The translations under genes and the position numbers were made by a program. From contig QKBP01000090.1 in the NCBI GenBank assembly GCA_003246035.1, forward strand, positions 1 to 31,738: 31,738 nucleotides of DNA. The letters are read 5' to 3'. Positions 8,041-17,185 of the stretch are shown piece after piece (the stretch's first letter is position 1; every line of letters starts with the position of its first letter). The DNA is from Desulfuromonadaceae bacterium (GTDB lineage: Bacteria; Desulfobacterota; Desulfuromonadia; Desulfuromonadales; SZUA-401). The notes beneath the pieces were generated by a model. That model did no database searches. It saw only the letters and a list, made by a program, of their open reading frames with translations, and had not been told where the DNA came from.

Positions 8041-10365
8041 TCAAAAGTCGACGTCGATGGTCTCCCACGGTGGCAGGCCCTGCTGTATCCAGAGCTTTTT
8101 GGCCAGGGTCCTGGCCTGTCCGGCATCTTCGAAGTGGCGGTTGCACCCATCGAGCAGCCGTTCTTTCAGGGTGGTCAGGTCTTGCTGGTAGCGGGAGAGG
8201 ATATCCGCCAGGATAGACATGTCGCGAGGGAGCGAGACCTGCTCGAGACCGCCATGGGAGCAGAGCAGCAGTGCGTGGGCGGTCAGGTCGTTGTCGACGG
8301 TAACGGTCGAGCTGTTCTTCTCCCGGCTGGTCAGTTCGATCTGGTTAAAGAAACGGCGCTCGAAAAAGAGCGGACCGGGGAGTTCGAAGTGTTCCAGCTC
8401 CGGGCGGTAGTGGTCGAACAGATAGTGTTCCGGAAAGCGCGGAATCCCGTCGCGGAATGTCGTGGCAAGAATTTCCTGCCGAGCCTCTCCGGAGAGCCGC
8501 CTTGACGGTGCGAGGCGGACACGCCGGGCGGTCGATTCGGGAGCGTGGGAAGCGAACCATCTGGTCAACTCCCCGTCCACATGCTGCCTCTGTGATTCCT
8601 CGGGGAGCTCGTCGAGTTCCTCGCTGCCGAGTTGTTCGAGCAGGGCTCTCGGTGGAAGGGGGATGGCGGGGGCTTCCTCCGGGGCTTCGAGGGCGCGTTC
8701 GACCCGAGAGACCGTCAGACCGGTTGCATCGAGCAGCAGCTCACCCCACGAGGAGGAGAGGAAACGCCGGATCCCGGCTCTTATCCCCGCGGTAACCGGT
8801 TCCGGTCGGGAATAGGCCAGATCTCCCTGTTCGATAAGCGACCATCCTTCACCGGGGAGGAAGAGGGCAAGGGCTAGGGCCGAAGGGGGGAGACCCTGCA
8901 GCCAAGCGGCGTCGATACGGCGCTCTTCGTTGGGCAGCCGGACAGTCAATGGGCCGGTGTCGCTGTCGAGCGACTTGCACAGAACCAGACGCAGGGAGTC
9001 GCTGTTTCTTTCAATGTGCTCAAGGGTCGTACAATCGTTGATTGTCTCGAGCAGGAACTGTCCTGCGCTGCTGCGTGGCCAGTCCGGCGGGGTTTCGACG
9101 TCGACGCGAGCGTTGTCGGCGCACAAACCGAGCAGATGGAGCGTGCCGAGCACCCAGCGTGGGGTGTTGCGAGGGGGACGGAAACGGCGGTTCGGCCAGG
9201 AAAGGCGCAGGCGAATCAGCACCTCGTCAAACTTCAGCCCCTCGTCAAACGGGTAGAGAGAGAGGCGACCGGCGAACCCAGGTATCGCCTCGTCGCTGTG
9301 CACGGGGAGCCGGAACGGAGAGGAGACGGCCGCTCGGAGCGGCGCAGACCCTGCGAGGATCCGTCCGAGGATCAGGCCTGGCAGGCGCCCGGGAACGGCC
9401 ACCAGGGTTTCGAGTTCGGGGAGATCGGCTGTCGTCGGGTTGACCCAGGCAGCAAATTGTCCCCCATGGCCACATTCGCGAGTCGCAGCTCCCAGCCTGT
9501 GACTCGATTCTTCGAGGAGGATTCGCAGGGTCTGAGTCATGCGGGTCTTGTTCTTGTGCCAGCCGAGTTGGGTGAGACGGCGGAACAGCAGATGAAACGC
9601 GACGGCGGCGCTTTCCGGCAACGGTGCCGGGTCGAGACATTGGCAGCTCTCCAAAAGTGGAGCCGGGAGAGAGGTCGTGGCGATCTCCATCCCTTTTTCG
9701 AGCCGCTCGGCATGAACGCTTTCGGGGAGAAGGTCGAAGCTGGTCAGGGCCAGGAGGTGGAAGAGAGTGTGCCAGGCCCGATTCTCTGCCCGGTTTTCCG
9801 GGGGCGCGCCCCCTTCCTCGCCGCGATGGCGGCGCATGGCGTCGAGTATGGACGGGCGGGCACTTTCGAGGGTCAGCAGGCAGAGGTTGACCAGATGCCA
9901 CGGAGAGAGGTCTTGAGGCTCGACGGCTCCGGTAATCGCCAGGGGTTTGAGGCGCTCGAGCAGGGAAGTCAGGATCGCGCGGAACTCCGCCGGCGTGGCC
10001 TGGTTCCCCATGGGGAGCCGGGCCTGCAGTTCGTAGGGGGGCGCCGCAGTGCGGATTTCGATGGCGTGGGCGTCCCACACGGCAAAGACCTGCAGACCGA
10101 GCGCCAAGGCCGCTTCGGCATACCGGGGAAAGAGGGGTTTCCCCTCAGCGCGTGGCAGAAACACCACCCCGCCAGCCATGCAACTGGCGCGATTGATCCA
10201 CAAGACCAGGTCCGGGTAGCAGTCCCCCGCGGGGGTGAGGAGACGGGGCGTGATGGAGAGCTTGCGAAAGGGGTAGCGGCCGTGGGCCAGCAGCTCGTCC
10301 GCCCAGCTTGCGATCTGGCGGGTGAAGGTTAACAGCGGGTCGGTGTGCATCGAATCAGGAGGCAC
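8041..10365 (-). CDS. Large protein of unknown function, possible degenerate nuclease-like N-terminus
   Basis: A 774-residue soluble protein I cannot place in a named family. There is no signal peptide, membrane segment, Walker box or zinc motif. The N-terminal 110 residues recall the restriction-enzyme-like fold of HsdR N-terminal domains: PD at 51-52, a strand GGVVFLPR (65-72) where an active enzyme would have (D/E)xK, then LGLQVFAVWDAHAIEIR (89-105). If so, catalytic residues are lost. This is inference. The rest is a mix of leucine-rich helical stretches and an acidic proline-rich segment near 590. The start is uncertain: GTG at 10365 has a weak GGA and overlaps the lipoprotein gene by 11 bases; ATG at 10350 lies two bases after that gene's stop codon with no ribosome site. 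Either way translation is coupled to the lipoprotein. The coding frame is intact and GC-rich at third positions, so it is a real gene. Confidence 0.8.
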   Translation of the reverse strand: MPPDSMHTDPLLTFTRQIASWADELLAHGRYPFRKLSITPRLLTPAGDCYPDLVLWINRASCMAGGVVFLPRAEGKPLFPRYAEAALALGLQVFAVWDAHAIEIRTAAPPYELQARLPMGNQATPAEFRAILTSLLERLKPLAITGAVEPQDLSPWHLVNLCLLTLESARPSILDAMRRHRGEEGGAPPENRAENRAWHTLFHLLALTSFDLLPESVHAERLEKGMEIATTSLPAPLLESCQCLDPAPLPESAAVAFHLLFRRLTQLGWHKNKTRMTQTLRILLEESSHRLGAATRECGHGGQFAAWVNPTTADLPELETLVAVPGRLPGLILGRILAGSAPLRAAVSSPFRLPVHSDEAIPGFAGRLSLYPFDEGLKFDEVLIRLRLSWPNRRFRPPRNTPRWVLGTLHLLGLCADNARVDVETPPDWPRSSAGQFLLETINDCTTLEHIERNSDSLRLVLCKSLDSDTGPLTVRLPNEERRIDAAWLQGLPPSALALALFLPGEGWSLIEQGDLAYSRPEPVTAGIRAGIRRFLSSSWGELLLDATGLTVSRVERALEAPEEAPAIPLPPRALLEQLGSEELDELPEESQRQHVDGELTRWFASHAPESTARRVRLAPSRRLSGEARQEILATTFRDGIPRFPEHYLFDHYRPELEHFELPGPLFFERRFFNQIELTSREKNSSTVTVDNDLTAHALLLCSHGGLEQVSLPRDMSILADILSRYQQDLTTLKERLLDGCNRHFEDAGQARTLAKKLWIQQGLPPWETIDVDF

Positions 10366-10705
10366 TTTTTTCCGACTGGATCAGCAGCTGGCGAAGCTGT
10401 TCGAGGTCGTCCTGGAGACGACTGTTTTCCTGTCGGAGTTTTTCGAGTTCGCTCCCTGCATCCGCTTTTTTCGCCTCAGTGCACTCGGCGCGCAGGCGCA
10501 GCAAATCCTTGGCCGCACGAGCTTCGCTCGAGTCCGGATGCGACTGGATCAGGGACTCCAGGGTGGTACTGGAATCTTTCTGACGCAGTTCGTGAATCCC
10601 TTTCAAAAGCCGGTTGGTGGCTTCCTGTTCCGGGGCGGGAGGGAGAAAGAGCCCGGCACATCCCGTCAGGGTGCTCACGAGCAGCAGGAAAGTGATGCGT
10701 TTCAA
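10355..10705 (-). CDS. Small lipoprotein with coiled coil
   Basis: A 116-residue predicted lipoprotein. The signal peptide (about 1-15) ends in the lipobox LTGC, with C16 as the lipidated cysteine. Residues about 28-72 look like one and a half TPR-type helical hairpins (LLKGIHELRQ, LIQSHPDSSEARAAKDLL), and about 84-112 form a coiled coil. The start is TTG at 10705, chosen because GGAGGT lies four bases before it and the signal peptide begins there. It starts two bases after the GGDEF gene stop and overlaps or abuts the next gene, so the three are one unit. With no Asp at position +2 it should go to the outer membrane. Function unknown. Confidence 0.82.
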   Translation of the reverse strand: MKRITFLLLVSTLTGCAGLFLPPAPEQEATNRLLKGIHELRQKDSSTTLESLIQSHPDSSEARAAKDLLRLRAECTEAKKADAGSELEKLRQENSRLQDDLEQLRQLLIQSEKSAS

Positions 10706-10707
10706 GA

Positions 10708-12054
10708 TTACCTCCGACGCCGGTCGACCAGAAAATTGCTCCCTGGCAGATTCTTCAGATGCTCCTTCATTTTAGCGCATTCCTGGCTGATGTCCTGCGG
10801 CGTCGGGTACTCGAGGTTTTCGGAGCAGATGACGGCGACCGAAATGCTCATGAGCGGGTAGCGGCGGTGGTCTCCGAAACGGTCGACCCCTTCGTAATAC
10901 CCGGTTTGAAGATCCTCGGCAGAGTAGATGTCGGTCATGTGGTCGAAGCGGTGGATGATCTCCTTGGCGAGGTCCTCGGCCTTGTCGGGTGTGCTCAGGA
11001 GCAGGTAGTCGTCGCCGCCGATGTGCCCGACCAGGTCCTCGGGGTTGCCGAGAAGCTCCACGACCTCCTTGACGATCTTGCCAACCCGGGCGATCACCTC
11101 ACTCCCCATCTGGTAGCCGTAGCGGTCGTTGTAGGCCTTGAAGTGGTCGAGGTCAGCGTAGATGTGGGCAAACGGTTCCAGGCTCACGATCCGGCGATCC
11201 AGTTCATGGGCGATCGCCAGGTTGCCGGGGAGGTGCGTCAAGGGGTTGGCGTCGAGCAGACGCTTCTTCAGATCGAGGAGCTTTTTCCCCATCGTCATGA
11301 ATTCGCTCGCCAAGTGGCCGAACTCGTCTCTTCCGAAGGCCCCGAGTGAGAAATCGAAACGCCCTTCGGACGCCTGGCGTGCCGCGTAGCTGAGTCGATA
11401 GATCGAGCGGTTGATGCTGCGTACGACGCGAAAGGCCACGGCCCCGCCGATGGCCATCCCCACGACCAGCAGGATGAGTGTGATCCGGTAGGCGCGGACG
11501 CTCTGGCGGTTGAGGGTGTTGAGGGCCGTGTCGATCAGCGCGCCGCGCTTCTTGGCAACGTTGTCCAGCCCGTCACGCAAGGTCCGCCGCAGCGGGACCA
11601 CCTGATCGCGCAGGTAGGCTTCGGTGGCCCGGCGCTTGTTCCCCTCGAGTAGTTCCAGCGACTGGCTTCGTCCATCCTTGAGCTGGGCGGCGTGCGTCTC
11701 GAGTGGGGCCAGTTCGGGGAGTCCCAGGGCGACAAGCTCGACCCATTGTCGGTCGAAGTCACCGTGGCGGTTCTTGAGCAAGGTCAGCAGTTCCTGGTCG
11801 CGCAGGATCAGGAACTGCTGTTCGAGGCGCTCCTGGGCCAGCAGGTTCTCACGCAGATCCCTGATCAGGTTGACGGAGCGGAAGTCGCGGTTGACGAGTT
11901 CTCCCGAGATGTCGACCTGCTGCTGGATGTGGTACAGGGCGAAAAGAATCGCTGCAAGGCTGAAGACCGCTCCGACCAGGAAGCCGGCAATGATCTTCTG
12001 GCTGACCGTCAGGCGTTTGCCGATCCATGAGGGGGGGGTGTCGAGTTGGTTCAT
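10708..12054 (-). CDS. Membrane GGDEF protein with HAMP domain
   Basis: A 448-residue inner-membrane protein. Two membrane helices (about 21-42 and 191-210) flank a helical sensor domain of the four-helix-bundle type (about 45-188). HAMP (about 211-262) follows, then a GGDEF domain (about 265-440). The active-site motif reads GGDDY (346-350) in place of GG(D/E)EF. The inhibitory I-site, RxxD five residues before the motif, reads NPED, so the arginine is missing and c-di-GMP product inhibition is probably lost. The variant GGDD(F/Y) occurs in a recognised group with the LPGN...[12 protein letters not shown] signature; whether it makes c-di-GMP is open. The ATG overlaps the ruvB stop by four bases (ATGA), so it is translationally coupled to ruvB, an unusual partner. 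Confidence 0.9.
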   Translation of the reverse strand: MNQLDTPPSWIGKRLTVSQKIIAGFLVGAVFSLAAILFALYHIQQQVDISGELVNRDFRSVNLIRDLRENLLAQERLEQQFLILRDQELLTLLKNRHGDFDRQWVELVALGLPELAPLETHAAQLKDGRSQSLELLEGNKRRATEAYLRDQVVPLRRTLRDGLDNVAKKRGALIDTALNTLNRQSVRAYRITLILLVVGMAIGGAVAFRVVRSINRSIYRLSYAARQASEGRFDFSLGAFGRDEFGHLASEFMTMGKKLLDLKKRLLDANPLTHLPGNLAIAHELDRRIVSLEPFAHIYADLDHFKAYNDRYGYQMGSEVIARVGKIVKEVVELLGNPEDLVGHIGGDDYLLLSTPDKAEDLAKEIIHRFDHMTDIYSAEDLQTGYYEGVDRFGDHRRYPLMSISVAVICSENLEYPTPQDISQECAKMKEHLKNLPGSNFLVDRRRR

Positions 12055-13088
12055 GACGCCTCGTTGTCGAAGAGCGGCCCTTGCCCCGTCGGCGAGGTGC
12101 GGCGCCGGTCGAAGTGGCGATAGGCCAGTTCCGTGGCGACCCTGCCGCGGGGTGTGCGGGCCAGATAGCCCTGTTGCAGCAGGAACGGCTCAATGACGTC
12201 CTCGATCGTATCCTTCTCCTCACCGAGCGAAGCGGCGAGAGTGTCGAGCCCGACGGGACCGCCGGAGAACTTGTCGAGGATGGTCAGCAGAAGCATGCGG
12301 TCCATCAGGTCGAATCCGCACGGGTCGACCTCGAGACGTTCGAGCGATTCAGCCGCGATCTGCTGGTCGACCAGACCGTCGGCGAGAACTTCGGCAAAAT
12401 CCCTGACCCGGCGGAGAAGGCGGTTGGCGATGCGGGGCGTGCCGCGGCTGCGTCGGGCGATTTCGGCGGCCCCTCCCTTGTCGAGCTGCATTTCGAGGAT
12501 TCCGGCACTGCGCGTGACGATCTGAGACAGCTCCTTCTCGGTATAGAACTCGAGGCGGCTGATGACCCCGAAACGGTCGCGCAACGGTGACGAGAGCAGG
12601 CCGGCGCGGGTGGTTGCACCGACCAGGGTGAAGCGCGGCAGGTCGAGCTTGATCGTTCTTGCCGAGGGGCCCTGGCCGATCATGATATCGATCTGGTAAT
12701 CCTCCATGGCTGGGTAGAGGATCTCCTCGACCACCGGCGAGAGTCGGTGGATCTCGTCGATGAACAGCACGTCTCCGGGCTCGAGGTTGGTCAGCACCGC
12801 AGCGAGGTCGCCGGCCTTCTCGATCACCGGCCCCGAGGTGCTCTTGATGTTGACCCCCATCTCGCTGGCGATAATGTTGGCAAGGGTGGTCTTGCCGAGC
12901 CCCGGAGGGCCGTAGAACAGCACATGGTCGAGAGCTTCCTGGCGGCTGAGGGCGGCCTGGATGAAGATGCGCAGGTTTTCCTTGGCCTTGCTCTGTCCGA
13001 CGTAGTCTTCGAGCCGACGCGGGCGCAGGCTGACCTCGAAGAGATCGTCCTCGCCGGTGATGTTCGGGGTGATGAGCCGTTCTTCCAT
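12051..13088 (-). CDS. ruvB: Holliday junction branch migration ATPase RuvB
   Basis: RuvB is the hexameric motor that drives branch migration with RuvA at Holliday junctions. The 345-residue protein shows Walker A GPPGLGKT (60-67), Walker B LFIDEIH (108-114), sensor 1 GATT (157-160) and an arginine finger in PLRDRFG (169-175), then the winged-helix C-terminus. The length is normal. It lies 29 bases after ruvA in a yebC-ruvC-ruvA-ruvB run. Its stop codon is shared with the start of the GGDEF gene. Confidence 0.98.
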   Translation of the reverse strand: MEERLITPNITGEDDLFEVSLRPRRLEDYVGQSKAKENLRIFIQAALSRQEALDHVLFYGPPGLGKTTLANIIASEMGVNIKSTSGPVIEKAGDLAAVLTNLEPGDVLFIDEIHRLSPVVEEILYPAMEDYQIDIMIGQGPSARTIKLDLPRFTLVGATTRAGLLSSPLRDRFGVISRLEFYTEKELSQIVTRSAGILEMQLDKGGAAEIARRSRGTPRIANRLLRRVRDFAEVLADGLVDQQIAAESLERLEVDPCGFDLMDRMLLLTILDKFSGGPVGLDTLAASLGEEKDTIEDVIEPFLLQQGYLARTPRGRVATELAYRHFDRRRTSPTGQGPLFDNEAS

Positions 13089-13117
13089 GGATATGCGCGT
13101 TTCCTCGCTCTTTATGC

Positions 13118-13714
13118 TCAGCGGACTAGCAGCTTCAGGGCGCCCTTGAGGATCTCCTCGAGAGTCGCCTCGGGGGGTGCTTCGAGAGCTTCGAGAACTT
13201 TGCGGGCCTGGCTTTCCTTGTAGCCGAGGTTGACGAGCGCCGACAGGGCATCATCGTGCGGCTGGGATCGTGGGCTCTCGGCCGCCTGGGCAGCAGTGGC
13301 AGGGCCACCCGCGGATGCCTCGACCTTGTCGCGCAGCTCGAGGATCAAGCGCTCGGCGGTCTTCTTGCCTATCCCGGGGACCGCCGAAAGACGCTTGACG
13401 TCTCCTGCCGACAGGGCTTCGCGCAGGTCGCCCGCCGGGATGTTGGAGAGGATGTTGACTGCCAGCTTCGGGCCGACCCCTGAAACCCCGATCAGCAGCG
13501 AGAACATCGACTTTTCGTCCTGTTCGAGGAAGCCGTACAGGTTCAGCGCGTCCTCCTTGACGTGCGTGTGCACGTGAAGGGTGACCGGGCCGTGATCCGG
13601 AAGGGCGTAGAACGTCGAAAGGGGGATGAACAGCCGGTAGCCGACCCCACCGGTATCGATGATGACGTGATCGAGGGCCTTGTAGGCCAGTTCACCGCTC
13701 AGGCGTGCGATCAT
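13118..13714 (-). CDS. ruvA: Holliday junction DNA helicase subunit RuvA
   Basis: RuvA binds Holliday junctions as a tetramer and recruits RuvB. The 198-residue protein has the N-terminal OB fold (1-62, starting MIARLSGEL), two helix-hairpin-helix motifs (about 72-91 with GVSGVGPK, and 107-126 with AVPGIGKK), a variable Ala/Pro-rich linker (about 133-153), and the small RuvB-contacting domain III (about 155-198, [18 protein letters not shown]). It starts nine bases after the ruvC stop. Confidence 0.98.
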   Translation of the reverse strand: MIARLSGELAYKALDHVIIDTGGVGYRLFIPLSTFYALPDHGPVTLHVHTHVKEDALNLYGFLEQDEKSMFSLLIGVSGVGPKLAVNILSNIPAGDLREALSAGDVKRLSAVPGIGKKTAERLILELRDKVEASAGGPATAAQAAESPRSQPHDDALSALVNLGYKESQARKVLEALEAPPEATLEEILKGALKLLVR

Positions 13715-13723
13715 GGCGAGAGG

Positions 13724-14221
13724 TTATCTCCTGGCGAGGTTCAGCTGTCGCTTGAGTCCGGCACTGTGGGCATGGCAGATGGCTACGGCCAGGGCGTCCG
13801 AGGCGTCCTCCTGAGCGATTTCGGGGAGATTGAGAAGGGCCCTGACCATCTGCTGGACCTGTCCCTTGGCGGCACGACCGTAGCCGACCACCGCACTCTT
13901 GACCTGCATGGCCGTGTACTCGTGAATTTCCAGCCCGCCGTGGACGGCGGCCAGCATTGCGGCACCGCGGGCATGCCCGAGCTTGAGGGCCGAATTGACG
14001 TTCCGGGACACGAAGATCTGCTCGATGGCCGCTGCATCGGGAGCATAGCTGGCGATCAGTCCCTGGAGGCCCCTGTAGATGGTATCGAGTCTTGCCGAAA
14101 AGTCCATTGTCGAGCCGACCTGGATGGCACCGTTGTCGATGTGGATCAACCGGTTTCCGCGTTTCTCGACGATGCCGTAACCGGTGATGCGGCTGCCCGG
14201 GTCGATGCCGAGAACTCTCAT
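13724..14221 (-). CDS. ruvC: Crossover junction endodeoxyribonuclease RuvC
   Basis: RuvC cuts Holliday junctions as a dimer. All four metal-binding acidic residues are seen: D7 (LGIDPGS), E67 (IEQIF), D139 and D142 (QEDASDALA). The protein is 165 residues long. An open frame runs 17 codons further up, but the ATG at 14221 gives the standard [16 protein letters not shown] start and has a GGAGAGG ribosome site. It begins 22 bases after yebC, so it is in the same operon. Confidence 0.97.
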   Translation of the reverse strand: MRVLGIDPGSRITGYGIVEKRGNRLIHIDNGAIQVGSTMDFSARLDTIYRGLQGLIASYAPDAAAIEQIFVSRNVNSALKLGHARGAAMLAAVHGGLEIHEYTAMQVKSAVVGYGRAAKGQVQQMVRALLNLPEIAQEDASDALAVAICHAHSAGLKRQLNLARR

Positions 14222-14243
14222 GGCTGGTAACCTCTCCGAGGGA

Positions 14244-14990
14244 TCACCCCATGATCTGCGCCATCTCGTCATCGGAGATGTCGAAGTTGGCGTAGACGTT
14301 CTGCACGTCGTCGTTGTCCTCGAGCTTGTCGATCATCTTCATCAGCTGCTCGGCGTTCTTCCCCTCGACGGCGGTGGTGGTCTGGGGGACCATGGTGATC
14401 TCGGCGGTCTCGAAAGGGATCTCCCGAGCGCTCAGGGCGTCGCGCACCTGCTCGAAATCGCCTGGGGCGGTGAGCACTTCGATCACACCGTCTTCGTCCT
14501 TGACGTCCTCGGCGCCAGCCTCGAGGGCTACTTCGAAGATGACGTCGGCATCGACCCCTTCGCCGAAGGTGATCATCCCCTTGCGGTCGAACATGAAGGC
14601 GACCGAACCGCTGACGCCGAGATTGCCGTTGTGCTTGGTGAAGATGTGGCGGACGTCGGCTACGGTGCGGGTCCGGTTGTCGGTGAGAAACTCGACGATC
14701 ACGGCGACGCCGCCGGGGCCGTAACCCTCGAAGACCCCTTCTTCGTAGCTGACGCCGTCGAGGTCGCCGCACCCCTTCTTGATGGCGCGGTCGATGTTGT
14801 CCTTGGGCATATTGGACTGTTTGGCCTTGTCGACAGCCAGGCGCAGGCGCGGATTCGTCTCCTGGTCGGGGCCGCCGATCTTCGCGGCGACGGTAATTTC
14901 CTTGATCAGCTTGGTGAAGATCTTTCCACGCTTGGCGTCCTGGGCCCCTTTACGGTGTTTGATGTTCGCCCATTTACTGTGTCCTGCCAT
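14244..14990 (-). CDS. yebC: YebC/PmpR/TACO1-family protein
   Basis: A 248-residue member of the YebC/TACO1 family, starting [23 protein letters not shown], the family hallmark. Homologues have been described as DNA-binding regulators and, more recently, as factors that help ribosomes through difficult stretches such as prolines; which applies here cannot be told from the sequence. It is the first gene of the ruvCAB operon, a common arrangement. AAGGAG lies about 11 bases before the ATG, slightly far. A plausible sigma-70 promoter is found upstream. Confidence 0.97.
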   Translation of the reverse strand: MAGHSKWANIKHRKGAQDAKRGKIFTKLIKEITVAAKIGGPDQETNPRLRLAVDKAKQSNMPKDNIDRAIKKGCGDLDGVSYEEGVFEGYGPGGVAVIVEFLTDNRTRTVADVRHIFTKHNGNLGVSGSVAFMFDRKGMITFGEGVDADVIFEVALEAGAEDVKDEDGVIEVLTAPGDFEQVRDALSAREIPFETAEITMVPQTTTAVEGKNAEQLMKMIDKLEDNDDVQNVYANFDISDDEMAQIMG

Positions 14991-15043
14991 GGTCAGTGCA
15001 ACTCCTTGGTTCTGCTGGGATTATCGAATGATTCAAGCGTTGC

Positions 15044-15072
15044 AGATTAGCACGAAAACGGGGCACTCACAA
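15044..15072 (-). promoter_or_regulatory. Sigma-70-like promoter of the yebC-ruvCAB operon
   Basis: On the minus strand TTGTGA (15067-15072) and TAATCT (15044-15049) are 17 bases apart, about 50 bases before the yebC start and downstream of the terminator of the preceding gene. It is the only good match in this gap. Confidence 0.5.
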
Positions 15073-15107
15073 GCCCAGAGTCTCGTCATGCCGCCGTGAT
15101 GAGGAAC

Positions 15108-15135
15108 AAAAAAGCCGGCCCGAAGGCCGGCTTTC
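15108..15135 (-). terminator. Intrinsic terminator after the kinase-like/BON gene
   Basis: A 10-bp perfect stem (AAAGCCGGCC and GGCCGGCTTT, loop CGAA on the plus strand, 15111-15134) is followed on the minus strand by a run of six Ts. It ends the glpX-side transcript before the yebC promoter. Confidence 0.92.
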
Positions 15136-15165
15136 AAGACAACAATGAATCAGGCCGTGGGTTAG

Positions 15166-16002
15166 TTAGTGCTCGCGGGGGACGTTCCGGTACTGGCGTA
15201 CCGTGAGCTTGCTGCTGACGCTGGCGATCCCTTCGATCCCCAGGACCAGGTCCTCGACAGCCTTCTGCTCTTCCTTGCTGTGCACGTGACCTTCGATGTG
15301 GGCGATCCCCTTGTGGACCTCGACGGTGAAGTGCCCCATGCTGATCGATTCGACCCGGTCGTCCGAGAGCAGGGCGATCTCGGCCTTCTTGCGCAGGATC
15401 AGGTCGGTCAGCTGTTTCTTGCAGGCTTCCTTGAGGTCCTCGAGGTTCTGGTCCGCGATGGCCTCGGCGATCAGCTTGACGGCAGTTTCCTCGGAAATCC
15501 GCACCGTGTTGATGACCAGGTCGTAATGGAGCGGGTCAACCCAATCGCGGTCGAAGTAGTACTTGATGAAGCCGGCACGCTGCTGATCGCTCTTGCGCAC
15601 CAGGATGCGGGCCAGGTCCGGGTCGAGCCACTCGCGTTCCGCCCAGCGCTCGACGCGTTCCTCGAAGGGGGCGATGATCCGCACTCTGAGAACGCTGTTG
15701 ATCCCGGTGAGCAGGTCCTGGCCGCCACGTCCATAGATGATGACGTTCCCCTTGAGGGCGTACTCGAGGATGATCAGCTCGATCCGCTGCTGGTCGATCT
15801 CGAGCTGTTGATCGAGGGAGTCGACGAAAGCCGGCGGCTTCTCGTCGGCTTTTTCCAGCGCCTCCGGGGAGAGACCGTACTGGGGGGCGAGTTCACGCAG
15901 CATATCCCCGTCGACCAGGGTATAGCCGAGGGACTCAGCCGCCTTGAGTGCTATCGGGATTCCGCCGCTCCCCATTTCGCGAGAGATTGTGATGATGGCC
16001 AT
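15166..16002 (-). CDS. Cytidylate kinase-like protein fused to a BON domain
   Basis: A 278-residue cytoplasmic protein. The first about 195 residues resemble the cytidylate-kinase-like family (PF13189 type): a P-loop-like start SREMGSGG (7-14), DGDMLREL (32-39), the strand NVIIYGRGGQ, and an RVRIIAPFEERVERW segment with a lid-type arginine. Residues about 205-270 form a BON domain (VEVHKGIAHIEGHVHSKEEQ, then IEGIASVSSKLTV). BON domains usually bind phospholipid or sit in envelope proteins; a kinase-BON fusion without signal peptide suggests a regulatory or ligand-binding role. The true phosphoacceptor is unknown; it is not the housekeeping CMP kinase. It follows glpX by 81 bases on the same strand and is closed by a strong terminator. 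Confidence 0.85.
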   Translation of the reverse strand: MAIITISREMGSGGIPIALKAAESLGYTLVDGDMLRELAPQYGLSPEALEKADEKPPAFVDSLDQQLEIDQQRIELIILEYALKGNVIIYGRGGQDLLTGINSVLRVRIIAPFEERVERWAEREWLDPDLARILVRKSDQQRAGFIKYYFDRDWVDPLHYDLVINTVRISEETAVKLIAEAIADQNLEDLKEACKKQLTDLILRKKAEIALLSDDRVESISMGHFTVEVHKGIAHIEGHVHSKEEQKAVEDLVLGIEGIASVSSKLTVRQYRNVPREH

Positions 16003-16083
16003 ACGTCTCGATCCTCTGCATCTGAATGAAGGAAATCAAACGGCCTGATGGTATCAGTTCGCCGTGTGCCTTGCAAGAGGGCT

Positions 16084-17037
16084 TTAATAGACCGGTTTAT
16101 AGTCGAAGTGGTGGCGTGTCTCGACGAAGCGCACGGTGCGGCTGTGCGACCGCATGACGATCGAGTGGGTTTCCGCCCCCCCGGAGAAGTAGCGCACGCC
16201 GCGCAGCAGTTCGCCGTTGGTGACGCCGGTGGCGGCGAAAAACACGTCCCCCTGCGCCATCTCCTCGGTGCTGTAGACCTTGTCGAAGTCCTCGATCCCC
16301 ATCGACTTGGCGCGTTCCCGTTCCTCCTGGCTCATGAAAACCAGGCGGCCCTGCATGTCTCCTCCCATGCACTTGAGGGCGGCGGCGGCGAGAACCCCTT
16401 CGGGCGCCCCGCCGATGCCGAGCATCATGTCGACCCCGCTGCCGGGGACGGCGGCGGCAATGGCCGGAGCGACATCGCCATCGGTGATCAGGTTGATGCG
16501 TGCTCCGGCCTTGCGCACCTCTGTGACGATCCGGTCGTGGCGCGGACGGTCGAGGATCACCACCGTCAAATCCTCGATCCGGCATTTCTTGGCTTCGGCG
16601 ACGCGCCGGAGGTTCTCCCCGGGGGAGAGGGCGATGTCGATGGCCCCTACGGCGTCCGGACCGACGCAGATCTTGTCCATATACATGTCGGGGGCGTTGA
16701 GGAAGCCCCCCTTGGGTGCCAGCGCGATGGTCGCGATCGAGCCGTTCATCCCCTTGGCACAGAGGTTTGTCCCCTCGAGGGGATCGACGGCGATGTCGAC
16801 TTCCGGCGGCATGCCGTTGCCGACCTGTTCGCCGATATAGAGCATCGGCGCCTCGTCCATCTCACCTTCGCCGATCACCACGGTGCCGGTGATGCCGATG
16901 GTGCCGAGGGTGCGACGCATTGCCTCGGTGGCGGCGTCGTCCGCCGCAATCTTGTCCCCCTTGCCGACCCAGCGGCCGCAGGCCAGGGCCGCCGCTTCGG
17001 TGACGCGAACAACTTCCAATGCCAGGTTGCGATCCAT
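16084..17037 (-). CDS. glpX: Class II fructose-1,6-bisphosphatase GlpX
   Basis: GlpX hydrolyses fructose 1,6-bisphosphate to fructose 6-phosphate, the gluconeogenic step, with Mg2+ or Mn2+. The 317-residue length fits. Metal-binding residues fall at the positions of the E. coli enzyme: D33, E57 (VIGEGEMDEAP), D85 and E88 (VDPLEGT). The N-terminus MDRNLALEVVRVTEAAAL is typical, fixing the ATG at 17037, with AAAGGTG upstream. It is divergent from the rhodanese gene and precedes the kinase-like/BON gene. No other FBPase is in view, so this may be the main one in an organism living on organic acids. Confidence 0.96.
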   Translation of the reverse strand: MDRNLALEVVRVTEAAALACGRWVGKGDKIAADDAATEAMRRTLGTIGITGTVVIGEGEMDEAPMLYIGEQVGNGMPPEVDIAVDPLEGTNLCAKGMNGSIATIALAPKGGFLNAPDMYMDKICVGPDAVGAIDIALSPGENLRRVAEAKKCRIEDLTVVILDRPRHDRIVTEVRKAGARINLITDGDVAPAIAAAVPGSGVDMMLGIGGAPEGVLAAAALKCMGGDMQGRLVFMSQEERERAKSMGIEDFDKVYSTEEMAQGDVFFAATGVTNGELLRGVRYFSGGAETHSIVMRSHSRTVRFVETRHHFDYKPVY

Positions 17038-17087
17038 AACAGTTGAGCACCTTTCGTTGATATGGCCCCTTGCGGAGCCTGGGGCGC

Positions 17088-17116
17088 ATCATGGCACGAA
17101 ACGTTAAGGAAGACAA
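17088..17116 (-). promoter_or_regulatory. Possible sigma-70 promoter of glpX
   Basis: TTGTCT (17111-17116) and CATGAT (17088-17093) on the minus strand, 17 bases apart, each matching four of six consensus bases. It is about 50 bases before the glpX start. Moderate quality. Confidence 0.35.
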
Positions 17117-17185
17117 GAGGATGGCTGGTTTTGATTGGTCAGCTGGTGTACACTGGGGTGACACATTTTACGGAGGATGATCCCG

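Noticed and set aside
9016..10332. A 438-codon plus-strand frame
   Set aside because: Antisense to the 774-residue gene, no ribosome site, composition of a mirror frame.
14269..14772. Arginine-rich minus-strand frame within yebC
   Set aside because: Out-of-frame reading of yebC; repetitive RRR composition is typical of a shifted GC-rich frame.
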